Assembly: GCA_035533815.1 (NCBI GenBank)
Contig: DATLTB010000045.1
Coordinates: 31,044-95,043 of the forward strand
Source: JANWKA01 sp035533815
GTDB lineage: Bacteria > Bacteroidota > Bacteroidia > Chitinophagales > Chitinophagaceae
Reading direction: 5' to 3'
Length of the DNA stretch: 64,000 nucleotides
The notes under the pieces are model-generated. The model ran no database searches. It was given only the letters and a program-made list of their open reading frames with translations, and was not told where the DNA came from. The translations under genes and the position numbers were made by a program. Below are positions 18,346-26,782 of the stretch, piece after piece. The first letter of the stretch is position 1. Every line of letters starts with the position of its first letter.

Positions 18346-18678
18346 GAACAATAGCTTTAGCGGAATGACAAACCGAAAAAGCAAAATAAAATAATGACTT
18401 TCCGGTGAAATTGACCCTCCGCATGACCAGGGCCCCATTTCGAGTTCACAGGAACAGGGGTTCATTCCTTGATTAGGTAAACTTCCGATCAGTCCAATGA
18501 CCTTTCGTCAAAGAGGTCGAATTCCTGCCATTAAAAAAAGGATTTGCTCATTAAAAAAGCCCTATGAATTTCTCTGGCCAATCAGTGGATCCTGTCATGG
18601 ATCTCTATTATGCTGATCTGTGCGGATCTGCCCGGGAGCCGTTTTGACAAATCCGTGCTAGAAATATTTTACCCAAGG

Positions 18679-18709
18679 GGGGTTCCAGGGGTGGGAACCT
18701 TGCTTTTTT
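18679..18709 (+). terminator. Terminator-like hairpin upstream of the tra region
   Basis: GGTTCC (18681-18686) pairs with GGAACC (18694-18699) around a 7-base loop; two G-T pairs extend the stem, and GCTTTTTT follows. It would shield the tra operon from upstream transcription. Confidence 0.45.
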
Positions 18710-18728
18710 CCGGTTCAATTTTGTATTC

Positions 18729-18749
18729 CATCCAATCAAAGATTGGATG
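18729..18749 (+). repeat. Perfect 9-bp inverted repeat before the first tra-region gene
   Basis: catccaatc, a three-A loop, and gattggatg form a perfect hairpin. It overlaps a potential ATG at 18747 and lies 27 bases before the preferred start at 18777. It could be an operator or an RNA hairpin; there is no T-run after it, so it is not a terminator. Confidence 0.5.
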
Positions 18750-18776
18750 TTTATTGAATCTGAAATAAGCAGTCCT

Positions 18777-19286
18777 ATGTTGAAAGGGATTACCTGGGGG
18801 GAGTATCTGGCAGTCATGAGCGCGCTGCTGGCAGGATACTACCTGATTGTCGGGTTGCTGTATTATGCACCAAAGCTGGGAAGCCGGCTACAGGGTTTGG
18901 ACAGGATGATCCGTCCCAAAGATATGGATCTGGGGACCAAAAAGATCCTGCCAGTGGTAAAGGATAAAACTGAGGCTGGACCTGATCGGGGGATTACCGC
19001 CCCCGGGAATTCAACAGGACAGGAACTCGTAGATCTCAGCTATCAGCTTTCCACCGTGGTCCTGGAAGTCATCAGCCGGGCAGCAGCATGTCATTTTCCC
19101 AGGCAGGAGCTGATCATGGCCCTGCAAAGCCGGATGGGTCAATATCAAATTCTGGCTGGAACGGAATTCCGGACTGCCATCGACCACCTGATAAAGTCCC
19201 AATGTGAAAGAATTTGCTCCATCTGCCTGAATGAGGGGGAAATAAATATGCTGTGGAAAGGCAGGGCGGATGGAGCTATTGCATAG
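18777..19286 (+). CDS. Conserved tra-region membrane protein of unknown function
   Basis: A protein of 169 residues from ATG 18777 (179 from ATG 18747, but that start sits inside a perfect hairpin). One membrane segment lies near the N-terminus (EYLAVMSALLAGYYLIVGLL), followed by a cytoplasmic-looking helical part without known motifs. Proteins of this layout, beginning with KGITW-like text, are found immediately before traE in Bacteroidetes conjugation clusters, which fits its place here, but the role is unknown. Two terminator-like hairpins separate it from traE, so it is probably transcribed apart from the operon. Confidence 0.6.
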   Translation: MLKGITWGEYLAVMSALLAGYYLIVGLLYYAPKLGSRLQGLDRMIRPKDMDLGTKKILPVVKDKTEAGPDRGITAPGNSTGQELVDLSYQLSTVVLEVISRAAACHFPRQELIMALQSRMGQYQILAGTEFRTAIDHLIKSQCERICSICLNEGEINMLWKGRADGAIA

Positions 19287-19288
19287 TC

Positions 19289-19342
19289 ATGCCGGGCCTA
19301 GGTCCGATGGATTGAGGACTGCCCGGCATTTTGATGTTTTTT
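19289..19342 (+). terminator. Terminator hairpin 1 between tra-region ORF and traE
   Basis: ATGCCGGGC (19289-19297) and GCCCGGCAT (19321-19329) form a perfect 9-bp stem around a 23-base loop, followed by T-rich sequence with a run of six T. Confidence 0.6.
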
Positions 19343-19353
19343 AGAAAAAGCAT

Positions 19354-19416
19354 AAACTCCACCTGCTGCGGGAGATTGATTGGACAGCGGAAGTAGGGGC
19401 GGGTGGAGTTTTTTTT
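19354..19416 (+). terminator. Terminator hairpin 2 before traE
   Basis: AAACTCCACC (19354-19363) pairs perfectly with GGTGGAGTTT (19402-19411) across a 38-base loop and runs into a stretch of T. Together with the hairpin just upstream it isolates the traE operon. Confidence 0.55.
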
Positions 19417-19451
19417 GAACTGTTTTTATACCGGATTGAAATTCCCATCAA

Positions 19452-19802
19452 ATGAAGAAGGCAAAAATTAGGTTGAACTCCTATGCAAGGGTTCCCTGGA
19501 TATGGTATACCCTGATGACCCTGTGCTTCCTGATGGGGGTCAACCTGGAGGCACTCGCCCAGACGGCAAACGGCAATGCCGGAATCACCCAGGCAGCCAC
19601 ACAGGTCAAAAGTTATTTTGATGCCGGGACAAGTCTCATGTATGCCATCGGGGCGGTGGTTGGACTTGTGGGTGCTGTGAAGGTATACCAGAAATGGAAC
19701 CATGGGGACCATGATACCAGCAAAGTGGCTGCGGCCTGGTTTGGCAGCTGTGTCTTTCTGGTCATCGTGGCAACTGTGTTAAAATCTTTTTTCGGACTCT
19801 GA
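19452..19802 (+). CDS. traE: TraE, DUF4134 conjugation protein
   Basis: A 116-residue membrane protein of the DUF4134 family, the small pilin-like/VirB2-like component of Bacteroidetes conjugative systems. It has a long signal-like first segment (WYTLMTLCFLMGVNLEALAQ), then the family core: GNAGITQAATQVKSYFDAGTS, the second hydrophobic stretch LMYAIGAVVGLVGAVKVYQKW, DTSKVAAAWFG and a third, C-terminal membrane segment. It is the first gene of the tight tra operon, 13 bases before traF. The VirB2 analogy is from the literature on these systems and is not visible as sequence identity. Confidence 0.88.
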   Translation: MKKAKIRLNSYARVPWIWYTLMTLCFLMGVNLEALAQTANGNAGITQAATQVKSYFDAGTSLMYAIGAVVGLVGAVKVYQKWNHGDHDTSKVAAAWFGSCVFLVIVATVLKSFFGL

Positions 19803-19815
19803 TCATTTTTACCTG

Positions 19816-20145
19816 ATGACACATCCGGTATACCGGCTTAACCGGGCAGTCAATAAACCAGTGGAATTCAGGGGGCTTGAATCCCAGTATATCCTTTACC
19901 TGGGTGCAGGGCTTATCCTGATCCTGCTTGTTTTTGTGATCTTATTTGTATGCGGGATCAATGGCTGGATATGCACCGCTTTCCCATTCGTAACGGGGGC
20001 TATCCTGTTCTTTGTCGTTTACCGGCTGAATCACCGGTACGGCCAGTTTGGACTCATGAAAAAAAGAGCGTCAAGAAGATTACCCCGGACCATCCGGACC
20101 GGGACCCGGAAAATGTTTTATGGGAATTTCAGCAAAAATGGATAA
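19816..20145 (+). CDS. traF: TraF, DUF4133 conjugation protein
   Basis: A 109-residue inner-membrane protein of the DUF4133 family, the VirB3-like partner of the TraG ATPase. It starts with the conserved NRAVNKPVEFRGL segment, has two adjacent membrane helices (about residues 29-73) and a basic C-terminus (KKRASRRLPRTIRTGTRK). Its 3' end overlaps the traG start by 8 bases, so the two are translationally coupled, matching the physical link of VirB3 and VirB4 proteins in other systems. Confidence 0.88.
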   Translation: MTHPVYRLNRAVNKPVEFRGLESQYILYLGAGLILILLVFVILFVCGINGWICTAFPFVTGAILFFVVYRLNHRYGQFGLMKKRASRRLPRTIRTGTRKMFYGNFSKNG

Positions 20146-22630
20146 GGACTTAGCCCGTATTTTTCCCCTTCAGGCGGTGGAGGATGATTGCATTTTATCC
20201 CGGCAAGGGGATATCACGGTAGCCTTTCAGGTTCAGTTGCCGGAAATATTTTCCTTGTCAGGGCAGCAGTACGAGATCCTGCACCAGGCATGGGTCAGGG
20301 CGATCCGGGCAGTTCCCTGTCCGGGAGTGTTGCATAAACAGGATTGGTTCACCCAGCGAAATATCCGGGGTGACTTCAGTCATGATGATGCTGGATTACT
20401 GGCCTCAGGCAGCGAGCGATATTTCCATGAAAGGCCCTGGCTGGACCACGAATGCCTTATCCTGCTGACCCGTAAGCCCAACAGCCGCAAGCCTTCCAGC
20501 TCGGGGGCGACCGGCCTGATCCGGTCTTCGGTAGTGCCCTGGGATTTGCTGGACGATAAGGGCATAAAGGAATTCTTGGATAGCGCCGGTCAGTTCAGAC
20601 AGATCCTGGAAGACAGCGGGTTGGTTAAATTGGTGCGGTTAAAGAATGGGGATTTGTTGAGCAGCCCCGGGAAGTCAGGATGGATTGAACGGTATTGCTT
20701 CCTGACAGAGGATCCTGCAAATCCATTGATCCGGGATATTAACCTGGAGAAAGAATTGCATATCGGCGACCAGCAGGTCCAGATATTCACCCTCTCTGAT
20801 CCCCCGTCCCTGCCGGCACTTTGCGGACCGAGGCTGGATTATGAAAAATATTCCACGGAGCAAAGCCGGTTTTCCATCGGTTTTGTTTCCGGGCTGGGCA
20901 TGCTCCTGCCTTGTAACCATATATACAATCAGTTCCTTTTTATGGAAGAACCCGGAAGGATCATCCGCGGATTGGAGCGCAAAGGGCGCAGGTTGCATTC
21001 CCTTGCAGCTTATTCCAGGGAAAATGCTTCCTCGGGGGAAGCGGTCCGGGATTTTCTGGACGAAGCGGTCCGGAATCAGCAACAACCGGTCAGGGCACAT
21101 TTTAATATCATGGTATGGGCTGAAAACAGGGAACAATTAGGAGAAATCCGCAAACGGGTAATGGCTGCCCTGGCTGGATTACATACGGATATCAAGCAGG
21201 AATCAGTGGGAGCACCCCAGTTGTTTTGGGCAGCCCTGCCGGGCAATGCCGGTGATTTTCCGATGAATGAGAGCTTTATTACGTTCGCAGGTCCCGCAAT
21301 CAGCCTGCTTGGCATGGAATCAAAAAGCAGGTCAAGCGAAGGATCATTTGGCATCCGGCTGGGGGACAGGCTCTCCGGAAAACCATTGCTGGTGGATATT
21401 TCTGATGAACCCTTGAAAAGAGGGATCTGCAGCAACCGGAACAAATTCATCCTGGGCCCTTCCGGCAGTGGCAAATCCTTCTTCACCAACCACCTGGTGC
21501 GCAGCTATCATGAACAGGGGGCACATATCGTGCTGGTGGATACCGGCCATTCTTATCAGGGCTTATGTGAACTGGTGAATGGATATTATTTCACTTATGA
21601 TGACCTTCACCCGATCCGGTTCAATCCCTTTTTCCGGATCCCTGGAGAACCTCCGGATACGGAAAAAAGGGAAAGTCTCAAGGCACTCCTGTTGGCGCTC
21701 TGGAAAAAAGAGGACGAAGGGTTTAACCGGGCCGAATATATCCTCCTCTCCGATGCCCTCCAATCCTATGATCGGTTTATACTGGCCCATCCGGATGTTT
21801 TTCCCGGGTTCAACAGTTTTTATGAATTCCTGGGCGGGGAATTTGCCCGGGGAATGGGCAGTGGCCAGCCCAGGTCCAGGGATGCAGATCTGGACAGTCT
21901 GCTTTATGTGCTCAGGCCTTATTATGGGGAGGGGGAATTCGGATTTTTGCTCAATGCGACAGAAAACCTGGACCTGCTGGATCAATCCTTCATTGTCTTT
22001 GAGCTGGACCAGATCAAGGACCACCCCATCTTGTTTCCGGTGGTCACCATCATCATCATGGAAGTATTTATCTCCAAGATGCGCCGCCTGAAGGGGAAAC
22101 GCAAGATGATCCTGATCGAGGAAGCCTGGAAAGCGATTGCCCGGGAAGGCATGGCGGAATATATCCGTTACCTGTTCAAGACGGTCCGGAAATATTTTGG
22201 GGAAGCTGTGGTTGTCACTCAGGAAGTGGAAGATATCCTGGATTCCCCGGTCGTGAAACAAGCCATCCTGAATAATTCCGATTGCCGGATCCTGCTGGAT
22301 CAAAGCAAGTACCTGAACCGCTTTGACCAGATCCAGCAGCTGCTGGGGCTTACCGAGCATGAAAAATCCCTGGTGCTGTCCCTCAACAGGGCCAATGATC
22401 CCGGGTACCTTTACCGGGAAGTCTTCATCAGCCTGGGTGGCGTGCATTCCCGGGTCTATCGCACCGAAGTATCCCCGGAAGAATACCTGACCTATACGAC
22501 GGAAGAAAGGGAAAAGATCAGGGTGCAGGAAGCTACGGAGCAATATGGGGGCGACCGGCAGAAAGCCATTGCTGTCCTGGCCAGGAAAATGAGGATGGGA
22601 GACCAGGCAGGGCAGGAACAGCGGAAATAA
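20138..22630 (+). CDS. traG: TraG, VirB4-like conjugation ATPase
   Basis: An 830-residue ATPase that powers assembly of the type IV secretion channel. The N-terminal part (from KDLARIFPLQAVEDDCILSRQGDITVAF) is the VirB4/TraC-like membrane-associated domain; the C-terminal half has Walker A GPSGSGKSFF near residue 440, a Walker B-type ILIEEAWKAI near residue 656 and the QEVEDIL motif downstream. The family's usual length is 800-850 residues, so it is complete. Another ATG at 20120 is possible, but 20138 matches the normal start and overlaps traF by 8 bases. In Bacteroidetes nomenclature TraG is the VirB4 homologue and should not be confused with the VirD4-type coupling protein, which is absent here. 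Confidence 0.92.
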   Translation: MDKDLARIFPLQAVEDDCILSRQGDITVAFQVQLPEIFSLSGQQYEILHQAWVRAIRAVPCPGVLHKQDWFTQRNIRGDFSHDDAGLLASGSERYFHERPWLDHECLILLTRKPNSRKPSSSGATGLIRSSVVPWDLLDDKGIKEFLDSAGQFRQILEDSGLVKLVRLKNGDLLSSPGKSGWIERYCFLTEDPANPLIRDINLEKELHIGDQQVQIFTLSDPPSLPALCGPRLDYEKYSTEQSRFSIGFVSGLGMLLPCNHIYNQFLFMEEPGRIIRGLERKGRRLHSLAAYSRENASSGEAVRDFLDEAVRNQQQPVRAHFNIMVWAENREQLGEIRKRVMAALAGLHTDIKQESVGAPQLFWAALPGNAGDFPMNESFITFAGPAISLLGMESKSRSSEGSFGIRLGDRLSGKPLLVDISDEPLKRGICSNRNKFILGPSGSGKSFFTNHLVRSYHEQGAHIVLVDTGHSYQGLCELVNGYYFTYDDLHPIRFNPFFRIPGEPPDTEKRESLKALLLALWKKEDEGFNRAEYILLSDALQSYDRFILAHPDVFPGFNSFYEFLGGEFARGMGSGQPRSRDADLDSLLYVLRPYYGEGEFGFLLNATENLDLLDQSFIVFELDQIKDHPILFPVVTIIIMEVFISKMRRLKGKRKMILIEEAWKAIAREGMAEYIRYLFKTVRKYFGEAVVVTQEVEDILDSPVVKQAILNNSDCRILLDQSKYLNRFDQIQQLLGLTEHEKSLVLSLNRANDPGYLYREVFISLGGVHSRVYRTEVSPEEYLTYTTEEREKIRVQEATEQYGGDRQKAIAVLARKMRMGDQAGQEQRK

Positions 22631-22650
22631 ACCACATTCAATCGGAAGGT

Positions 22651-23334
22651 GTGATAAGGATAAAAGCAAAGTCGGTGGGTATCTTGATGGCCCTATTATT
22701 GGTTTGGCAGGAGGGGCAATCCCAGCTGGCCGTACTGGCCCTCATCAAAGCCGGGATCACGAAGGCGATCAACCTCATGGATCTGCATTTGCAGCGCCTG
22801 CAAAACCAGGCGCTGCAACTCCAGGACGAAGAAAAGCAGGCAGAAAATGCCCTGGTCGCCAGAAAACTGAATAATATCATTTATTGGAGCCGGCTGCAGC
22901 GGGATTTATTTGCCCGCTATTATCAGGAGCTATGGTTGCCTAAACCGGCCATTACCGCCAGCAGCCGGGTCAGGCAGTTGATTTCCGGACAGCAGGAGCT
23001 GCTCCGGGAATACCAGGATGATTTTTCCCGGCTCTCCGGAGATCATCATTTCAGTGCCACCGAACAGGCTTATCTGGACCAGGTATTGGAGGGCATCCTC
23101 GCTGCATCGAACCTGGATCTCAATACAGCTCAACTGGTACTCAGCCCCGGTAAGGCCCAGATGACCGACGGGGAGCGGCTGACCCTGATCGACCATGCCT
23201 GCAGGGAAACCGACCGCCAACTGGCCAGCCTGCGGGAGTTTTATTCGGAAAATATAAGGCTGAGTGTACAAAGGACCAGTTCCGGCATTAACCTGCAGTC
23301 CATCCGGAACCTTTATGGCCTGTCAAAACAATAA
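22651..23334 (+). CDS. traI: TraI-like conjugal transfer protein
   Basis: A 227-residue exported, mostly helical protein. A signal peptide (basic KAK, hydrophobic core, cut after EGQSQ) is followed by long charged helices (QRLQNQALQLQDEEKQAENALVARK) with coiled-coil character and a C-terminal segment MTDGERLTLIDHACRETDR...ENIRLSVQR that ends NLYGLSK. These features match the protein called TraI in Bacteroidetes conjugative transposons. The start is GTG 22651, supported by the signal peptide; ATG 22687 would remove its positive charges. It is the first of three related genes in a row. Confidence 0.7.
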   Translation: MIRIKAKSVGILMALLLVWQEGQSQLAVLALIKAGITKAINLMDLHLQRLQNQALQLQDEEKQAENALVARKLNNIIYWSRLQRDLFARYYQELWLPKPAITASSRVRQLISGQQELLREYQDDFSRLSGDHHFSATEQAYLDQVLEGILAASNLDLNTAQLVLSPGKAQMTDGERLTLIDHACRETDRQLASLREFYSENIRLSVQRTSSGINLQSIRNLYGLSKQ

Positions 23335-23340
23335 GTTATT

Positions 23341-23970
23341 ATGAAGACGATCATATTATGCTTTGTCCCGGCGCTTTTCATCAGCCCTATTGCCAATGGC
23401 CAGGTCCCTGGATCCCGGAATTTACATCCTGGTGCGGAACAGCTGGCGGAACTGATTGTTTATAAAGGGAGCCTGGAGAAAGGATACCAGATAACCAGCT
23501 ATGGACTGGGGGGCCTGATGGATACCGCTACCGCAGTTTTTCAGCTGATCGGGGCACATGATCATTCGCTCCAGGCCATAGATTCAGGGATCAGGCAGCT
23601 GGCCCTGGTCCATCAGCTGTGGGTTGTTCAATCCACTTTGTTGAAATGGTGCCCTGCATGCCGGGAATATGACCTGTCTTCTCCAAATGTCCATCCCGAG
23701 GAAAGGACATATTATACCGCGGTATATTCAGCCATGATCCGGGCAGCCCTGAACTCCATGGACCGTTTCCAGCGGGTCATGACTGCCGGCGCTTATAGCA
23801 TGGATGATGGAGAAAGGCTCCGGCAGTTATCTGATATTTTCAGACAGGAAAGGGAACAATCCGCCTTCATGCAATATTTCAACGGGGAGATTGCCCTGTT
23901 GGCCGCGGAGCGGAACCGGGCAGGTAACCAGGTCAGGGATTTGAGAAGAATATATGCATTACCGGAATAA
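23341..23970 (+). CDS. TraI/TerB-like paralogue with a CxxC motif
   Basis: A 209-residue exported helical protein with a signal peptide cut after IANGQ. Its C-terminal part has MDDGERLRQLSDIFRQEREQ...NGEIALLAAERNR ending LRRIYALPE, parallel to the MTDGERL / MTDAERL segments of the genes on both sides, so it is a divergent paralogue of them. A distinctive WCPACREYD stretch (about residues 103-111) supplies a CxxC pair that the flanking paralogues lack; a disulfide is plausible, a thioredoxin fold is not suggested. It starts 6 bases after traI and overlaps the next gene by 17 bases. Function unknown, presumably periplasmic and part of the channel or its assembly. Confidence 0.65.
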   Translation: MKTIILCFVPALFISPIANGQVPGSRNLHPGAEQLAELIVYKGSLEKGYQITSYGLGGLMDTATAVFQLIGAHDHSLQAIDSGIRQLALVHQLWVVQSTLLKWCPACREYDLSSPNVHPEERTYYTAVYSAMIRAALNSMDRFQRVMTAGAYSMDDGERLRQLSDIFRQEREQSAFMQYFNGEIALLAAERNRAGNQVRDLRRIYALPE

Positions 23971-24613
23971 AATAAACAGGTTAAGGCATATCCTGATCTG
24001 GACTACCGTTTTCCTGATCCACCCCGGCAGTGGCCGGGGACAATCCCAGGCAGCCAAGCAGCTCATGCTGGATTGGGAAAAGCTGGCCGGCTTCAGGAGC
24101 ATCCTGCAGGATATGTACAGCGGGTATCAGGCCATGGATACGGGGTATCAGGCCATCATCCAGGTCGAACAAGCTACCTATTTGCAACAGGCAGGTCATA
24201 TCGATAGCCTGATGAGGATTAGTCCTGCGGTGAACAGGGATCAGGACATATCCCTGATCTTACTGGATCAGCGTCGGATCATAGGAGAATATATGTCAAC
24301 GCGGGGGACTTTAAATCATCTGGAGCGATTCAGCCGGGCGGAACTTGGTTATCTGAAAGAAGTATATGCCAACCTGCTGTCCCATTGCAGGGTAAGTCTG
24401 GATGAACTTCAGCTCGTGCTACAACCCGGCCTGCTGAGCATGACCGATGCGGAACGGCTGGCAGGAATCAACCGGATCAGCCGGGAGATGGCGGACAGAT
24501 TGGATTTCCTGAAGGCCTTTGATGAACGGGCGATCCTGCTGGCGCGACAAAGGACCCGGGGTAAAAGCAATGCCGGGGTTACAGCGGATCTATATGGAAT
24601 TATCCCACAATAA
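23954..24613 (+). CDS. TerB-like conjugation-cluster protein
   Basis: A 219-residue exported helical protein. Residues about 12-30 form the signal segment; then come LMLDWEKLAGFRSILQDMYSGYQAMDTGYQAI, a central helical region, and MTDAERLAGINRISREMADRLDFLKAFDERAILLARQR ending LYGI. Databases often label this family TerB-like tellurite resistance because of a weak domain match, but in Bacteroidetes it recurs between traI and traJ and is better seen as a transfer-apparatus protein. Its start overlaps the previous gene by 17 bases, and traJ starts 8 bases after its stop. Confidence 0.68.
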   Translation: MHYRNKINRLRHILIWTTVFLIHPGSGRGQSQAAKQLMLDWEKLAGFRSILQDMYSGYQAMDTGYQAIIQVEQATYLQQAGHIDSLMRISPAVNRDQDISLILLDQRRIIGEYMSTRGTLNHLERFSRAELGYLKEVYANLLSHCRVSLDELQLVLQPGLLSMTDAERLAGINRISREMADRLDFLKAFDERAILLARQRTRGKSNAGVTADLYGIIPQ

Positions 24614-24621
24614 ACGATCAT

Positions 24622-25776
24622 ATGAACAGGAGATTGAAAAGAAGTGTATCCCTGGTTGCTTGTCTGGTACTGCCTTTCTCCCTGCATGCCCAGGGTTTGG
24701 CTTCGGATATCGGAGGCCTGCAGGGAGTGCTGGATCAGCTCTACCAGCAAATGATCCCGCTCTGCAGCCGGCTGATCGGGGCAGGCAGGGGGATCGCCGG
24801 TTTTGCTGCGACCTGGTATATCGCTTCGCGGGTATGGGCTCATATTGCCCGGGCCGAACCCATAGATTTCTATCCGTTGTTCAGACCCTTTGTGCTCGGA
24901 TTCGCCATATTGGTCTTTCCCCTGGTGATTGCCTTGATCAATGGCATCCTGCAGCCCGTGGTCAATGCCACTTCCGGTATGGTGCAGCAGGCCAACCTGT
25001 CGATTGCCCTGCTGCTGCAGCAGAAGCAGGCTGCCATGGACAGCTCGCAGGAATGGTTGATGTATGCAGGGACAAACGGACAGGGGAATGAGGATAAATG
25101 GTACCAGTATGCGCATCCCGGCGATACGGCAGGTTCCGGATTAATCAGCGGTCTGGGCGCAGATGTCCGGTTTGCCATGAATAAGGCTTCCTATGACTTG
25201 CGCAGTGAAATCAAGCAATGGCTCAGTGAGGTCCTGGAAGTGCTTTATGAAGCGGCGGCCCTTTGCATCAATACCATACGGACCTTTTATCTGATTGTCC
25301 TGGCCATCCTGGGCCCCCTGGTATTTGGACTTTCTGTATTCGACGGATTCCGGGGAACGCTGACAGCCTGGCTGGCCAGGTATATCAATGTATTCATGTG
25401 GCTCCCGGTGGCCAACCTGTTCGGAGGAATACTCGGTTCCATTGAGCAACAGATGCTCAAGCTGGATATCAGCCAGATCCGGAGCACCGGTAATACCTTT
25501 TTCAGTGCTTCGGACATTGCCTACCTGATCTTCATGATCATTGCCATCACCGGGTATTTTACGGTTCCTTCGGTGTCCAGCTATATCGTGCAGTCCTTCG
25601 GTAACCAGGTGCTGGGTCACCGGTTCACTGGTGTAGCCGCCGGCAGTGCTGCACTGGCAGCCGGTGCGGCCATGATGATTCCTGTTCCTGGTGCACAGGC
25701 CGTCCGGGAGGATACCAGCAGTTATGCAGATCCCGGCACGGCTCCATATATCCATCACCAGATCTCCGGATCCTGA
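24622..25776 (+). CDS. traJ: TraJ, VirB6-like conjugation membrane protein
   Basis: A 384-residue polytopic protein that forms part of the inner-membrane channel. It has a signal-like first segment, a second hydrophobic group around residues 55-110 (FYPLFRPFVLGFAILVFPLVIAL), a periplasmic or central loop, and a C-terminal cluster of membrane helices (FYLIVLAILGPLVFGLSVF, MWLPVANLFGGIL, AYLIFMIIAITGYF). This layout and the GPLVFGLSVFDGF...YINVFMWLPVANLFG text are typical of TraJ. It is tightly packed with traK (12 bases). Confidence 0.85.
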   Translation: MNRRLKRSVSLVACLVLPFSLHAQGLASDIGGLQGVLDQLYQQMIPLCSRLIGAGRGIAGFAATWYIASRVWAHIARAEPIDFYPLFRPFVLGFAILVFPLVIALINGILQPVVNATSGMVQQANLSIALLLQQKQAAMDSSQEWLMYAGTNGQGNEDKWYQYAHPGDTAGSGLISGLGADVRFAMNKASYDLRSEIKQWLSEVLEVLYEAAALCINTIRTFYLIVLAILGPLVFGLSVFDGFRGTLTAWLARYINVFMWLPVANLFGGILGSIEQQMLKLDISQIRSTGNTFFSASDIAYLIFMIIAITGYFTVPSVSSYIVQSFGNQVLGHRFTGVAAGSAALAAGAAMMIPVPGAQAVREDTSSYADPGTAPYIHHQISGS

Positions 25777-25788
25777 AATACCCCGACC

Positions 25789-26406
25789 ATGCTCACCCAT
25801 TGGAAAGATATTGACCTTGCCTTCCGGTATATCCGGTCGGTTTCCCTGATGCTCATCCTGGCCTGCCTGACCATCAGCCTGGTTTCTGTTTATTCGGCGT
25901 ACCGGTTTTCCGCACAACTGCAGTCCAGGATATACCTATTATCCGGGGGGAAGGTCCTGCAGGCTTATGCTTCTGACCGGAAGAATAATCTGGCCGTGGA
26001 AGCAAGGGATGAGATCCGGATGTTCCATCATTATTTTTTTACCCTGGATCCGGATCAGCAGGTCATCCAGGATCATTTGTCCCGGGCCCTGGATCTGGCT
26101 GATGCCTCAGCCAGGCGCATGTATGATAACCTCAGGGAAAGCGGTTATTATGCCAATCTGATCTCTGGAAATATCAGCCAGCGGGTGAAAGAGGACAGCA
26201 TCAGCCTGGATCTGGATCAATACCCATATTATTTCCGGTATTATGCCACCCAACTGATCATCAGGACCTCGGTCACAGTCACCCGAAACCTGATCACCCA
26301 GGGCTACCTGCGGCTGGTATCCAGGTCAGACCATGATCCCCACGGATTATTGATAGAACGATGGCAGGTGCTCAGCAATACAGATCAGCAAACAAAAATC
26401 CCCTGA
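25789..26406 (+). CDS. traK: TraK, VirB8-like conjugation protein
   Basis: A 205-residue protein with one N-terminal membrane helix (SLMLILACLTISLVSVYSAY) and a periplasmic domain. The segment EARDEIRMFHHYFFTLDPD is characteristic of TraK of Bacteroidetes conjugative transposons, which is the bitopic VirB8/TrbF-type assembly factor by topology. Length is normal for the family. The next gene begins 2 bases after its stop. Confidence 0.85.
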   Translation: MLTHWKDIDLAFRYIRSVSLMLILACLTISLVSVYSAYRFSAQLQSRIYLLSGGKVLQAYASDRKNNLAVEARDEIRMFHHYFFTLDPDQQVIQDHLSRALDLADASARRMYDNLRESGYYANLISGNISQRVKEDSISLDLDQYPYYFRYYATQLIIRTSVTVTRNLITQGYLRLVSRSDHDPHGLLIERWQVLSNTDQQTKIP

Positions 26407-26408
26407 AA

Positions 26409-26756
26409 ATGCCCGAAAAAAATACCTTTTTCATTTGGCTGCACAGAAGCCTTGGTAAGGACCAGATCAGTAAAATCATCGCCAGCTGGTCCGGGCAACT
26501 GCAGCGAAGGACCAACCGGTTTTCACCAGTTCAGCTATGGCTGGGATGGCTGTTTTTTTGCCTGGTTGCCGGTGGGATTAGCGTGGCCATTTTCATCACT
26601 TCCCTAACAGGAGGCCTGGCAATCCATTTTCAGGTGCCCGCATCCATCCGCATTCCAAGATCTGTCCATTTCCAACCGAGAGAACTCCCGGATAGTTTGG
26701 CAGCAGGCGGATTACCGGGAAAAAAGGCCCGACTGAAAGCCCATTTGGGATATTAA
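26409..26756 (+). CDS. TraL-position small membrane protein
   Basis: A 115-residue protein, taking ATG 26409, 2 bases after the traK stop; an upstream start in the open frame would overlap traK and lacks support. It has a basic N-terminal part, one membrane segment (LWLGWLFFCLVAGGISVAIFITSL) and a short Pro-rich periplasmic tail. It sits between traK and traM, where the small protein TraL is found in this kind of cluster. The assignment is by position and topology; sequence motifs are not diagnostic. Confidence 0.6.
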   Translation: MPEKNTFFIWLHRSLGKDQISKIIASWSGQLQRRTNRFSPVQLWLGWLFFCLVAGGISVAIFITSLTGGLAIHFQVPASIRIPRSVHFQPRELPDSLAAGGLPGKKARLKAHLGY

Positions 26757-26782
26757 ATCAAGGAGCTGAAAAATAAGTTGAT

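Noticed and set aside
21563..22669. 368-codon reverse ORF inside traG
   Set aside because: It is the complement of a well-defined VirB4-type ATPase gene; its protein is rich in Phe, Pro and His without motifs.
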